The translations under genes and the position numbers were made by a program. A stretch of 11,724 nucleotides of DNA from CAYZEZ01 sp964477295 (GTDB lineage Bacteria; Bacteroidota; Bacteroidia; Bacteroidales; SM23-62), in contig CAYZEZ010000149.1 of NCBI GenBank assembly GCA_964477295.1, positions 1 to 11,724 on the forward strand, read 5' to 3'. Below the pieces are notes generated by a model, which was not told the DNA's origin, made no database searches, and saw nothing but the letters and a program-made list of their open reading frames with translations. The first letter of the stretch is position 1. Every line of letters starts with the position of its first letter. This document shows, piece by piece, positions 1-7,192 of this stretch.

Positions 1-1270
1 AAATGGTTTCAACATTAGGGAAATATTTGCTGTAGGTGTTAATCCTCTCATTGGCTTTTTCAGCTACAGCCTGGTCAACCGATTTTGCCTGGATAAATTT
101 ATCAACCGCTGCCCAGTAAATAGTTGTTTTTTCGAAATCATCATCAAAACAGTTCTTGCCGGCCACATATGTGTCACCGATAAGGATATATGGTTCACCC
201 CAGGAAGGATTTAAGCTGATGGCTTCAAGACCATATGTTTTGGCTTCCTGAGGCTTGTCAAGCTTTGAATTGGTAATCACCCCCAGCTGATAATAATAGT
301 CTGCTTTTTGAATCGGATCTTCTTCCTTGTTAACAGCCTCCTTATAATATTGGTACGCCTTGTTATAATTTTCCCGCATAACGAACAACTTTGCCAGGCC
401 GAAGGCTGCCTCAGCCGAGGGTTCTTTGTTGTACAGTGCTTCTGCAGCTTTTGTATAAAATGGGTCCTGCTCACAGTCGAGGGTTCCGAGAAAGGTCACA
501 GCTTTTTTCAGAAATGAAACATCTTCCTTCTTCTCGTCATATTTCCCTTTGAAGTATGTGATCAGGGATTCACAGGTAGGGGCTCCACTGGCAATAAAAT
601 TCAGGTCAATGTGTTCCTTGACTTTATTCATGTCTTCATCGTCCGGATTTTTTTTCAGCTGATGGTCAATAATATCGGAAGCCATAGAATAATCGTCGAT
701 GACCTGCATGTTGCTTATCATGTTTTCCTCGTACAGGCCATAGCAGGCCAGCATAAAAGTGGCCAGGACCGGCGCAGATGATTTATTCCCCAAAATGGTA
801 ATAGACTCTTTCAGAAATCCATAGCTTTTTTCCAGACTTTCTGGTTCTTTCCTTCTGTATCTCATCAGGTCAACGCCCTGTCTGCCAAGAACAGATCCTT
901 TTTGCTTAAAATACTTTATTCGCTGTTCATAGATCATCATCAGGGTATCGATCAATGCATCCTGCCTGGCCGAATTATCTTCTGCCAGAACAATAAAATC
1001 GTTGTACATTTTAGCCCCATCAATGTAAATATTTTTTGTTGAGTGGGGGCACTCGTTAAAAACCACTCTCCATGATGGAAGAGCATCATTATAATCCTGA
1101 TGTTTGGCAAATTCCCTGTAAATTGAAAGGTTTTTAATGCACCTGATACTGTCATCTCCATGTCCGTACTTTGACCCGTCCTCAACCCCTTTCTGAGCAA
1201 ACCCGGCTATGGGGAGGACAAGAAGAAAAAGTACAAATAAAGTCTGTCTAACTCTAACCTTAATTTCCAT
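1..1270 (-). CDS. Secreted TPR-repeat protein (3' end beyond window)
   Basis: Only the first 423 codons are visible; the frame is open to the left edge, so the C-terminus is missing. The protein begins with a signal peptide (MEIKVRVRQ, then a hydrophobic stretch ending IAGFAQ, cleavage near residue 25), so it should be periplasmic or otherwise exported. Residues of about 283-360 read as tetratricopeptide repeats (PSAEAAFGLAKLFVMRENYN, then an Ala/Tyr-patterned helix pair, then ADYYYQLGVITNSKLDKPQE and a LNPSWGEPYILIGDTYV turn); the region before them is also helical but more diverged. TPRs mediate protein-protein contacts, so a scaffold or chaperone role in the envelope is an inference; no enzyme motif is seen. 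The start at 1270 is the only reasonable ATG: the ATG just upstream in the gap terminates after four codons. It lies 10 bases behind the stop of the outer-membrane protein gene, which suggests co-translation with it and coaX. I recall the same order (coaX, outer-membrane protein, TPR protein) from other Bacteroidales. Confidence 0.85.
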   Translation of the reverse strand, partial: MEIKVRVRQTLFVLFLLVLPIAGFAQKGVEDGSKYGHGDDSIRCIKNLSIYREFAKHQDYNDALPSWRVVFNECPHSTKNIYIDGAKMYNDFIVLAEDNSARQDALIDTLMMIYEQRIKYFKQKGSVLGRQGVDLMRYRRKEPESLEKSYGFLKESITILGNKSSAPVLATFMLACYGLYEENMISNMQVIDDYSMASDIIDHQLKKNPDDEDMNKVKEHIDLNFIASGAPTCESLITYFKGKYDEKKEDVSFLKKAVTFLGTLDCEQDPFYTKAAEALYNKEPSAEAAFGLAKLFVMRENYNKAYQYYKEAVNKEEDPIQKADYYYQLGVITNSKLDKPQEAKTYGLEAISLNPSWGEPYILIGDTYVAGKNCFDDDFEKTTIYWAAVDKFIQAKSVDQAVAEKANERINTYSKYFPNVETI

Positions 1271-1280
1271 ATCTCATTAA

Positions 1281-2570
1281 TTAATCAAACTTCCGCTTCA
1301 AAAACCAAAAATCATGCAAAGTTACACTAAAACTGAAAAACTTATAATTTTCTTCTATCAAATTGTTGTTTAAAGTGCCTCTATGTCCCATATCCACTGC
1401 AAAATTGAACGATGTCTTGGTATTCCTGAACGGTAAACCTACTCCAAAACTTATGCCATAGTCCTTAAGTTGCTCCCCCTGCAGCTGCAGATAAGAGTTT
1501 TCGTAATGACCTCCAAACCTGTAATGAATTCTTTTATGATATCCCCTGAAGGCTTCAGGATTGGGTGTAATCTCAAAACCTCCATGCATCGAATTGCTGT
1601 TGGTTAACGGTTGCTTCTGGTTAAAGAATATAGATTTACTCCAATCCTGTGAATAGAAATCAAACCCGATCAGGAACCTGTCACTGTATCTGAATGTAAA
1701 ACCAGCTCCATATTTTGAGGGAAATGCAATCTCACCTTTATCTGATAGTTCTTCAAGGATAAACTCAGGAGTCAGATTGGTTGAATCATTTATATTGACT
1801 GCAGTCCCATCGAATATATTTCTGCTGGTGGATGTATGGTCGGCAGACACGTTTGTTTTAAGATTATAAATTCCGCCTAAAGTAAAGGTATAGTCCTCGG
1901 AAAATGTTTTACTGTACTGCAATCCAAGCTGATAGGTAAAATCATGAACAATTGTACGTTGATCAAGCCGGCTTACAGAGTATTCGGTGTTTAACGGAAA
2001 CTGCAATATTCTGGATAGATCGAGTGAGCCAAAAAGATAAAAGGCATTAAAACCAATGTTAAGACCATCAAAAAGACTAAAGGCGGTTCCCAGGTAAAGC
2101 TGGTTGATACCTCCAACTCCCTCATAGAAATAATCAACAGCAATATCGTTTTCCAGGTAACCGGATTCAGTGACGGAATAACCCACAGAAGAAAAGGGCA
2201 TCACCCCAAAACTGGTTTTCCACCATTTGGTAATTGGGAAAGCAATAGCCAGGTGATCGAGGTTTATGGTAAAGTTCTGATCCGACAGACTTGAAGTCGT
2301 GTATTTGGTAAAACGGCTGCTTAATCCGAAGTTGAATATAAATGCCATGGTATCAAGTTCGGTATAGGTAGCAGGATTAAGATAGTTAATCTGATCGTTA
2401 TCGCGCATTCCCAAGCCAATACCTCCCATTGCCCGGCTTTTTTCAAAGCCTGGTCCCGCCAACTCGCCCAATCCGAATCTGGAATAGGGAGAATAGGTGT
2501 TTTTTTGGGCCAGAAGCTCTGTGCCTGAGAATATTAATAGAAAGAATATTGCTAAATAAAAGCTACGCAT
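1281..2570 (-). CDS. Outer-membrane beta-barrel protein (FadL/PorV-like)
   Basis: This 429-residue protein starts with a clear signal peptide (MRSFYLAIFFLLIFSGTELLAQ, cleavage after Ala21). The mature N-terminus NTYSPYSRFGLGELAGPGFE, the glycine-rich AMGGIGLG segment and the LNPATYTELDTMAFIF segment are typical of the FadL/PorV-type outer-membrane proteins of Bacteroidota. The rest consists of alternating beta strands with aromatic girdles (KWWKTSFGVMPFSSVGYSV, FTFRYSDRFLIGFDFYSQDW, a final aromatic strand SFSVTLHDFWFLKRKF). Such barrels are in the outer membrane; FadL relatives carry hydrophobic molecules and PorV works with type IX secretion, but nothing here says which role applies. The start codon lies inside the end of coaX (8-base overlap ATGCGTAG), so translation of the two genes is probably coupled. 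Family-level assignment is firm, substrate unknown. Confidence 0.8.
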   Translation of the reverse strand: MRSFYLAIFFLLIFSGTELLAQKNTYSPYSRFGLGELAGPGFEKSRAMGGIGLGMRDNDQINYLNPATYTELDTMAFIFNFGLSSRFTKYTTSSLSDQNFTINLDHLAIAFPITKWWKTSFGVMPFSSVGYSVTESGYLENDIAVDYFYEGVGGINQLYLGTAFSLFDGLNIGFNAFYLFGSLDLSRILQFPLNTEYSVSRLDQRTIVHDFTYQLGLQYSKTFSEDYTFTLGGIYNLKTNVSADHTSTSRNIFDGTAVNINDSTNLTPEFILEELSDKGEIAFPSKYGAGFTFRYSDRFLIGFDFYSQDWSKSIFFNQKQPLTNSNSMHGGFEITPNPEAFRGYHKRIHYRFGGHYENSYLQLQGEQLKDYGISFGVGLPFRNTKTSFNFAVDMGHRGTLNNNLIEENYKFFSFSVTLHDFWFLKRKFD

Positions 2571-3288
2571 TATGCTCTAAAATACGATTCAGCCCCTTGA
2601 GGATTAAATTTAAGTCCACAAAGATGCTATTTTTTAGGGTATTATCAAAAAAGTTACTGTCACCCCCGGTGACAATTATTTTCAGGTCCTTATATTCCGA
2701 TATCATTTGATCGATAAATCCATTTAGTTCATTTACAATACCAATTTGAACACCTTTTCTGATTGCCTCTGCAGTGTTTTTTCCAATCCCTGATTCTTGC
2801 TTTGATGGTTTGACCAGTGGCAGGTTTGATGTAAATTCATGCAAAGCCTTGAAACGCATTTTCAATCCGGGAGAAATATTTCCCCCCTGGTAATTGTTTT
2901 CACTATCGATGAAATCATAAGTAATCGCTGATCCGATATCAATTATCAGAACGTTAGAAACCGGGAAAATAGTATTTGCCCCCACGACTGCAGCCATCCT
3001 GTCGTATCCCAGTGTGACAGGTGTTTCATATTTATTGGTAATGGGTAAAGGCGTACCGTGGTCAAGTTCAATGAAACATTCAAAAGATTGCTCGAGTTGT
3101 TGTACCAATCTTGGGTCCCTTTTCTTAACTGTGGAAAGAATTGCCCTATTGATCCCAGGGAATGTGTTAATGATGTTTTCAAGGTTTTCAGCACTGAAAT
3201 TTTCACAGGAATCCTTATGCACCACTTCTTCCTCCTGGAAGATGGCCAGCTTTGTTAGAGTATTTCCAATATCAATAACCAGATTCAT
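2563..3288 (-). CDS. coaX: Type III pantothenate kinase CoaX
   Basis: CoaX phosphorylates pantothenate to 4'-phosphopantothenate, the first step of coenzyme A synthesis, in the cytosol; type III enzymes need a monovalent cation and are not inhibited by CoA. The 241-residue length is normal. Family motifs are present in order: the N-terminal phosphate loop DIGNT (residues 6-10), GYDR with the probable catalytic Asp (D96), the second phosphate-binding segment DIGSAITYD (117-125, Ser where Thr is more usual), GGNISPGLKMR (135-145) and TGGD (207-210). The ATG at 3288 puts the DIGNT motif at the expected distance from the N-terminus. It lies 65 bases behind mfd and overlaps the outer-membrane protein gene by 8 bases, so it heads a three-gene unit with two envelope genes that have no obvious metabolic link to CoA. 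Confidence 0.96.
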   Translation of the reverse strand: MNLVIDIGNTLTKLAIFQEEEVVHKDSCENFSAENLENIINTFPGINRAILSTVKKRDPRLVQQLEQSFECFIELDHGTPLPITNKYETPVTLGYDRMAAVVGANTIFPVSNVLIIDIGSAITYDFIDSENNYQGGNISPGLKMRFKALHEFTSNLPLVKPSKQESGIGKNTAEAIRKGVQIGIVNELNGFIDQMISEYKDLKIIVTGGDSNFFDNTLKNSIFVDLNLILKGLNRILEHNA

Positions 3289-3300
3289 CTTTATTTAATA

Positions 3301-3325
3301 GATCCCGATCCCGAGTACTCGGGAC
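3301..3325. repeat. Perfect 16-bp palindrome between mfd and coaX
   Basis: The 65-bp gap between mfd and coaX contains TCCCGAGTACTCGGGA (3309-3324), identical to its own reverse complement, preceded on the plus strand by a tandem TCCCGA step (3303-3308 and 3309-3314). As RNA it could fold into a 6-bp GC-rich stem with a small AGTACT-centred loop. There is no T-tract on either side, so it is a poor intrinsic terminator; it looks more like a short dispersed intergenic hairpin (REP-like) or an operator. It is the only copy in this window. Confidence 0.5.
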
Positions 3326-3353
3326 AGAATGACCATGTTACGAAATGATGTCA

Positions 3354-6300
3354 TTAGCAATTCATTTCAGGATCTTTTTTAATAGATTCGCTAATCACAA
3401 CAAGGATCTCACAAGCCTTCAAAACACTTTCAACAGGTTCAGCAGCCAGGGTTAATTTACCTTTATTCTCCCGTATGCGGAACTGACTCTTTTTTGTCTG
3501 GATAAATTTAATGATATTTTGGAAGAGTGCTGAATCATAATAACTTGATTCCTGGTTGGATATAAAATGCAGGACCATCTTTTTTCTTTTCATAATCACC
3601 TTTTCGAAGCCCAGTTCAATTGCAAGCCATCGGAGCCTGACAACCTGGAGCAATTCTTTCGTTTGTTGCGGTAAATCCCCAAACCGGTCAAACAATTGAG
3701 TCTCAAAGATGATCAGCTCATTTTCAGATTTAACATTATCCAGTGACCTGTACAGGCGCAGCCTTTCAGATACATTTTCAATATAATCATCGGGGAATAA
3801 AAGCTCCATATCTGTATCTATTACACAATCTGATACATATTTAATTTTTTCTGTTTTGCCTGCTGATGTTCGCTCACCGGCAAACAGGTCCTGATACTCA
3901 TTGGCTTTTAATTCCTGGAGCGCCTCGTCGAGGATCCGGTGATACGTTTCAAAGCCTATTTCGGCAATAAATCCGCTTTGTTCTGCTCCGAGGAGGTTCC
4001 CTGCACCGCGAATATCAAGATCCTGCATGGCAATGTAGAATCCGCTCCCCAGGTCTGAAAACTCTGAGATTGCTTTAAGCCTTTTTCTTGCTTCCGGTGT
4101 AATAAATTCCTTGGGAGGAGACAGCAGGTAACAAAAAGCCTTCCTGTTTGACCGGCCCACTCTTCCTCTGAGTTGATGCAGATCGCTGAGGCCGAAATGT
4201 TGTGCATCATTGATGATGATAGTATTAACATTGGGAATGTCAAGCCCTGATTCAATAATGGTAGTAGCAATCAGTACGTCATATCTGCCCTCGATGAAAT
4301 CAAGCATGATCTTTTCCAGTTTCGCACCTTCCATTTGTCCGTGAGCAACCACTGTACTGATCCCGGGACAAACCCTTTGCACCAGTGCTTCTATGTCCGG
4401 GATATTCTGTACCCGGTTGTGAATAAAGAATACCTGTCCGTTTCTGCTGACCTCATAATAAATTGCTTCTTTAATAAGGTCTTTATTGAAAGTATATTGT
4501 TCAGTTACAATAGGATGCCGGTTGGGGGGTGGAGTGTGGATAACAGATAGGTCACGCGCTCCCATTAATGACAATTGTAATGTCCTTGGAATGGGCGTTG
4601 CCGTCAGTGTGAGAGTATCTACATTTAATTTTATCTTCCTGAGTTTTTCTTTCACTTTGACCCCGAATTTCTGTTCCTCATCGATGATAAGCAATCCCAG
4701 GTCCTTAAATTTTATATCATCACTTACCAGCCGGTGGGTACCGATAATAATATCCAGTTGGCCGGACTCGAGTTTTTTAATCACCTCCTTTTGTCTGGCT
4801 GTGCTTTTCAAACGACTGATATAATCGATAGAACAGGGGAAATCTCTGAGTCGCTGAGTGAAGGTATTGTAATGCTGAAGTGCCAGGATCGTGGTTGGAA
4901 CAAGCAGGGCTACCTGCTTATTGTCAGCCACTGCCTTAAAGGCAGCCCTGACAGCAATTTCTGTTTTGCCAAAACCCACATCTCCGCAAATGAGCCTGTC
5001 CATAGGGTACCCGGCTTCCATGCCCGCTTTCACTTCCGTGGTGGCTTTTAGCTGGTCTGCGGTATCCTCAAAAAAGAAAGAGGCCTCGAGCTCATTTTGC
5101 ATATAGGTATCCGGAGAGAAAGAAAATCCCTTCTGTGCTTTCCGCCTGGCATATAATTCGATAAGCTCCCTCGCTATATCCTGAACTTTCTTCTTTGTAT
5201 TCGACTTTAATTTCTGCCATGCCCCTGTCCCCAGTTTATAAATTCTCGGTGGCTGTCCGTCTTTGCCTTTATATTTTGATATCCGGTGCAATGAATGGAT
5301 GCTTACAAACAGGATATCATTATCACGATAGATCAGCTTGATGGCTTCCTGCATCCTCCCGCTGTTATTGATTTTTTCCAATCCTGCGAACTGACCGATA
5401 CCATGATCGATATGCACAACATAATCGCCCGGATTCAAGCCGGTAAGCTGGCTAATGGAAATAGCATCACTCCTGGTAAACTGATCCTGCAGTTTAAACC
5501 TGTGGTACCTCTCGAATACCTGGTGGTCAGTGTAAAATGCTTTGTTTATAGTGGCATCGATAAATCCCTCGTGCAGAACCTGGCCGAGATTCTTAAACTC
5601 AACCTCCTGGTCGATATCTTCGAAGATAGAAACCAGGCGGTCAATCTGTTTTGGATTGTCTGAAAGAATAAAATTCGAAATGCCATTCTGTGTATTTGAC
5701 TTCAGGTTTTCCCCGAGCAGTTCGAAGTTTTTATTAAAAACCGGTTGCGGTTTCATGGCAAAATCCACGCTCCACCCGGCATGGAATTTGTAATCAGGCC
5801 CGGTTTCAATAATTGTCGAAATATTCAGTGGTTCAAATATTTCAGCAGATGATGCTAAAATGTCTTTTTTATTAATGGTTCCTTTCGAAGTATCTTCAAC
5901 CAGGTCATCCAACTCAGTTTTTTCATAAATCTCGGTGATCCTTTTATAGATAAATCCCGTCTGCCTGATCCAGGTCGTTACCGGTGTCCCCAGGAAGGAA
6001 GAAAAAGCTATACGGGAATCATTATTAAACAGCCGGGAGGGCTCAAAAGTGGTCTGTGTATCAGGCAGGACTGTTGTTTTAGTTTGCGTATCAACGGAGA
6101 GTTGTGATTCTACTTCAAACTCTCTGATTGAATTTACCATGTTGCCGTCAAAATCAATCCGGCAAGGTTTCCTGGCTGAATAAGAAAAAAGATCAAGAAT
6201 GCTGCCCCTGATCGCATATTGTCCCGGTTCAGATACAAAATCAACCGGTACAAATCCGATGCCATCAAGAATCTCAACAAGGCTGCTCAGGGCGATCTTT

Positions 6301-6749
6301 TCACCCGTCGCGACAGATAATGTGTTTTGTTCCAGGGCATCCTTCTGGACCACTTTTTCAACCAGGGCTTCCGGATAGGATACGATAGCCAGGTTTTCAG
6401 GAGAGCCTGTAAGTTTTTCCAGAACGGAGGTACGAATGATTATATTAGAATTGTTTTTTTGTTGGAACTGAATGGATCGTTTGTAGGATGAAGGAAAAAA
6501 CAGGATATCTTTGGAATCAATAAGATTGACCAGGTCGTTGTAAAAATAGGCTGCTTCTTCTTTGTCTGGCAATACAAACAGGTGAATACCACCCAATTGA
6601 GTAAAAACTGACGCCGCCACCACCGAACCGGAAGATCCGGCCAATCCCTTTAAATGGATTTTACCGGGTCTCTTTTTACCAATCTCCTTCAGGAAGTGCC
6701 TGAGCACGGGATGATCCTTGTAATATGACAGTATATGAGCAGATTCCAC
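3354..6749 (-). CDS. mfd: Transcription-repair coupling factor Mfd
   Basis: Mfd recognises RNA polymerase stalled at DNA lesions, pushes it off using ATP-driven translocation, and recruits UvrA for nucleotide excision repair. The 1131 residues match the family length. In order: a UvrB-like N-terminal part (about 1-340, with GLAGSSGSVVAA in place of a working Walker A and QYAIRGSILDLFSY near 175-190); the CarD-like RNA-polymerase-interacting domain (about 435-510, GDYVVHIDHGIGQFAGLE); the superfamily 2 translocase with Walker A GDVGFGKTE (about 587-595), Walker B IDEEQ (about 686-690), motif III TLTATPIPRT and motif VI QLRGRVGRS (about 860-868); the RecG-like translocation segment containing DIRGAGNLLG; and the C-terminal UvrA-masking domain (about 985-1100). 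The ATG at 6749 gives MESAHILSYYKDHPVLRHF and has no competing start. Its gene follows the truncated fbp frame in the same direction after 63 bases, which contain a probable promoter box of its own. Confidence 0.98.
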   Translation of the reverse strand: MESAHILSYYKDHPVLRHFLKEIGKKRPGKIHLKGLAGSSGSVVAASVFTQLGGIHLFVLPDKEEAAYFYNDLVNLIDSKDILFFPSSYKRSIQFQQKNNSNIIIRTSVLEKLTGSPENLAIVSYPEALVEKVVQKDALEQNTLSVATGEKIALSSLVEILDGIGFVPVDFVSEPGQYAIRGSILDLFSYSARKPCRIDFDGNMVNSIREFEVESQLSVDTQTKTTVLPDTQTTFEPSRLFNNDSRIAFSSFLGTPVTTWIRQTGFIYKRITEIYEKTELDDLVEDTSKGTINKKDILASSAEIFEPLNISTIIETGPDYKFHAGWSVDFAMKPQPVFNKNFELLGENLKSNTQNGISNFILSDNPKQIDRLVSIFEDIDQEVEFKNLGQVLHEGFIDATINKAFYTDHQVFERYHRFKLQDQFTRSDAISISQLTGLNPGDYVVHIDHGIGQFAGLEKINNSGRMQEAIKLIYRDNDILFVSIHSLHRISKYKGKDGQPPRIYKLGTGAWQKLKSNTKKKVQDIARELIELYARRKAQKGFSFSPDTYMQNELEASFFFEDTADQLKATTEVKAGMEAGYPMDRLICGDVGFGKTEIAVRAAFKAVADNKQVALLVPTTILALQHYNTFTQRLRDFPCSIDYISRLKSTARQKEVIKKLESGQLDIIIGTHRLVSDDIKFKDLGLLIIDEEQKFGVKVKEKLRKIKLNVDTLTLTATPIPRTLQLSLMGARDLSVIHTPPPNRHPIVTEQYTFNKDLIKEAIYYEVSRNGQVFFIHNRVQNIPDIEALVQRVCPGISTVVAHGQMEGAKLEKIMLDFIEGRYDVLIATTIIESGLDIPNVNTIIINDAQHFGLSDLHQLRGRVGRSNRKAFCYLLSPPKEFITPEARKRLKAISEFSDLGSGFYIAMQDLDIRGAGNLLGAEQSGFIAEIGFETYHRILDEALQELKANEYQDLFAGERTSAGKTEKIKYVSDCVIDTDMELLFPDDYIENVSERLRLYRSLDNVKSENELIIFETQLFDRFGDLPQQTKELLQVVRLRWLAIELGFEKVIMKRKKMVLHFISNQESSYYDSALFQNIIKFIQTKKSQFRIRENKGKLTLAAEPVESVLKACEILVVISESIKKDPEMNC

Positions 6750-6786
6750 TGTTGCGCCGAATGCTGATTGTTCAGAATTTGAGTTG

Positions 6787-6794
6787 CGAAGATA
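6787..6794 (-). promoter_or_regulatory. Probable -7 box of the mfd promoter
   Basis: On the minus strand this reads TATCTTCG, matching seven of eight positions of the Bacteroidota -7 consensus TAnnTTTG, and lies 37 bases before the mfd ATG. No convincing TTTG -33 element is seen 19-21 bases upstream, so mfd may alternatively be read through from the promoter in front of the fbp fragment. Confidence 0.4.
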
Positions 6795-6812
6795 AGTAAT
6801 TTAGAAGCTTCC

Positions 6813-7052
6813 TCAGTTATTCCCTCTCATAAATACTTCGGCTTTTTTTACCATTTCACTCTGTACGTTCAATGATCCTGTCTCACCAAGGATATCAACG
6901 AGGCCGGCCTTGTTGATATCCCTGTTAACAATTTTCGAGGCAATACTAAAATGGGTAAGGAGTCTCGACAAGTCACCCTTTGCAAAAGGAAATCCTGTTT
7001 GCTGCTGTATGATGAATTCATCAAGTGTGGTTATCTGGTGTTTGTTTATCAT
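6813..7052 (-). pseudogene. fbp: Truncated class I fructose-1,6-bisphosphatase
   Basis: This 79-codon frame is the N-terminal domain of class I FBPase, the gluconeogenic enzyme that hydrolyses fructose-1,6-bisphosphate. ITTLDEFIIQQQ (residues 7-18), GDLSRLL (26-32), the block RDINKAGLVDILG (44-56) and NVQSEMVKK (62-70) follow the family closely; as I recall E. coli Fbp, the 13-residue block is identical. After residue 70 the similarity fades: the family's KLDV(F/Y)ANE becomes KAEVFMRGNN and a TGA follows. The full enzyme has about 330-340 residues, so all metal ligands (the EE pair, DPLDGSS) and the substrate site are missing and no catalysis is possible. The retained part holds much of the AMP-binding region, but the usual TGEL is KGDL here. 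The start at 7052 is chosen because it fits known FBPase N-termini and lies just behind a promoter-like element. Either a decayed gene or a retained mini-protein; no downstream piece of fbp exists before mfd. Confidence 0.8.
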
Positions 7053-7071
7053 ATGCCGGTTTTTCAGACTA

Positions 7072-7102
7072 AAAAAATACACTAATTTATACGAACCGCA
7101 AA
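7072..7102 (-). promoter_or_regulatory. Promoter-like element of the fbp fragment
   Basis: On the minus strand TTTG (7102-7099), a 19-base spacer and TATTTTTT (7079-7072) fit the Bacteroidota pattern TTTG-N19-TAnnTTTG except for the last base. The ATG of the truncated fbp is about 20 bases further on. If used, the transcript of the fragment has a very short leader. Confidence 0.4.
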
Positions 7103-7126
7103 GCTTATGAAGAATTATTACCAATC

Positions 7127-7160
7127 TTTGCGTGCAGGATTTAAATTGTTACTAAATTTG
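7127..7160 (+). promoter_or_regulatory. Promoter of the aspartate kinase gene
   Basis: TTTG at 7127-7130 and a perfect -7 box TAAATTTG at 7153-7160 fit the Bacteroidota consensus TTTG ... TAnnTTTG; the 22-base spacer is slightly longer than the usual 19-21. The predicted start lies about 25 bases before the lysC ATG. It is divergent from the fbp promoter-like element, the two -33 elements lying within 28 bp, so a regulator could act on both. Confidence 0.55.
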
Positions 7161-7192
7161 CCGTTCTTGTTATAATCTGAAATTTCATTAAA

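Noticed and set aside
3301..3353. Intrinsic terminator behind mfd
   Set aside because: The palindrome has almost no loop and no run of T follows it on the minus strand.
5295..5663. Open plus-strand frame of 122 codons antisense to mfd
   Set aside because: It is fully inside the conserved Mfd coding region, has no signal of its own and no recognisable motif; it is a by-product of the Mfd codons.
7053..7124. In-frame upstream extension of the fbp fragment to an ATG at 7124 (103 residues)
   Set aside because: The extra 24 residues do not resemble FBPase N-termini and cover the promoter-like element; the ATG at 7052 fits the family.
7146..7176. E. coli-like promoter TTGTTA-N19-TATAAT before lysC
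   Set aside because: Bacteroidota primary sigma factors use TTTG/TAnnTTTG, which is present a few bases upstream; the spacer is also too long.
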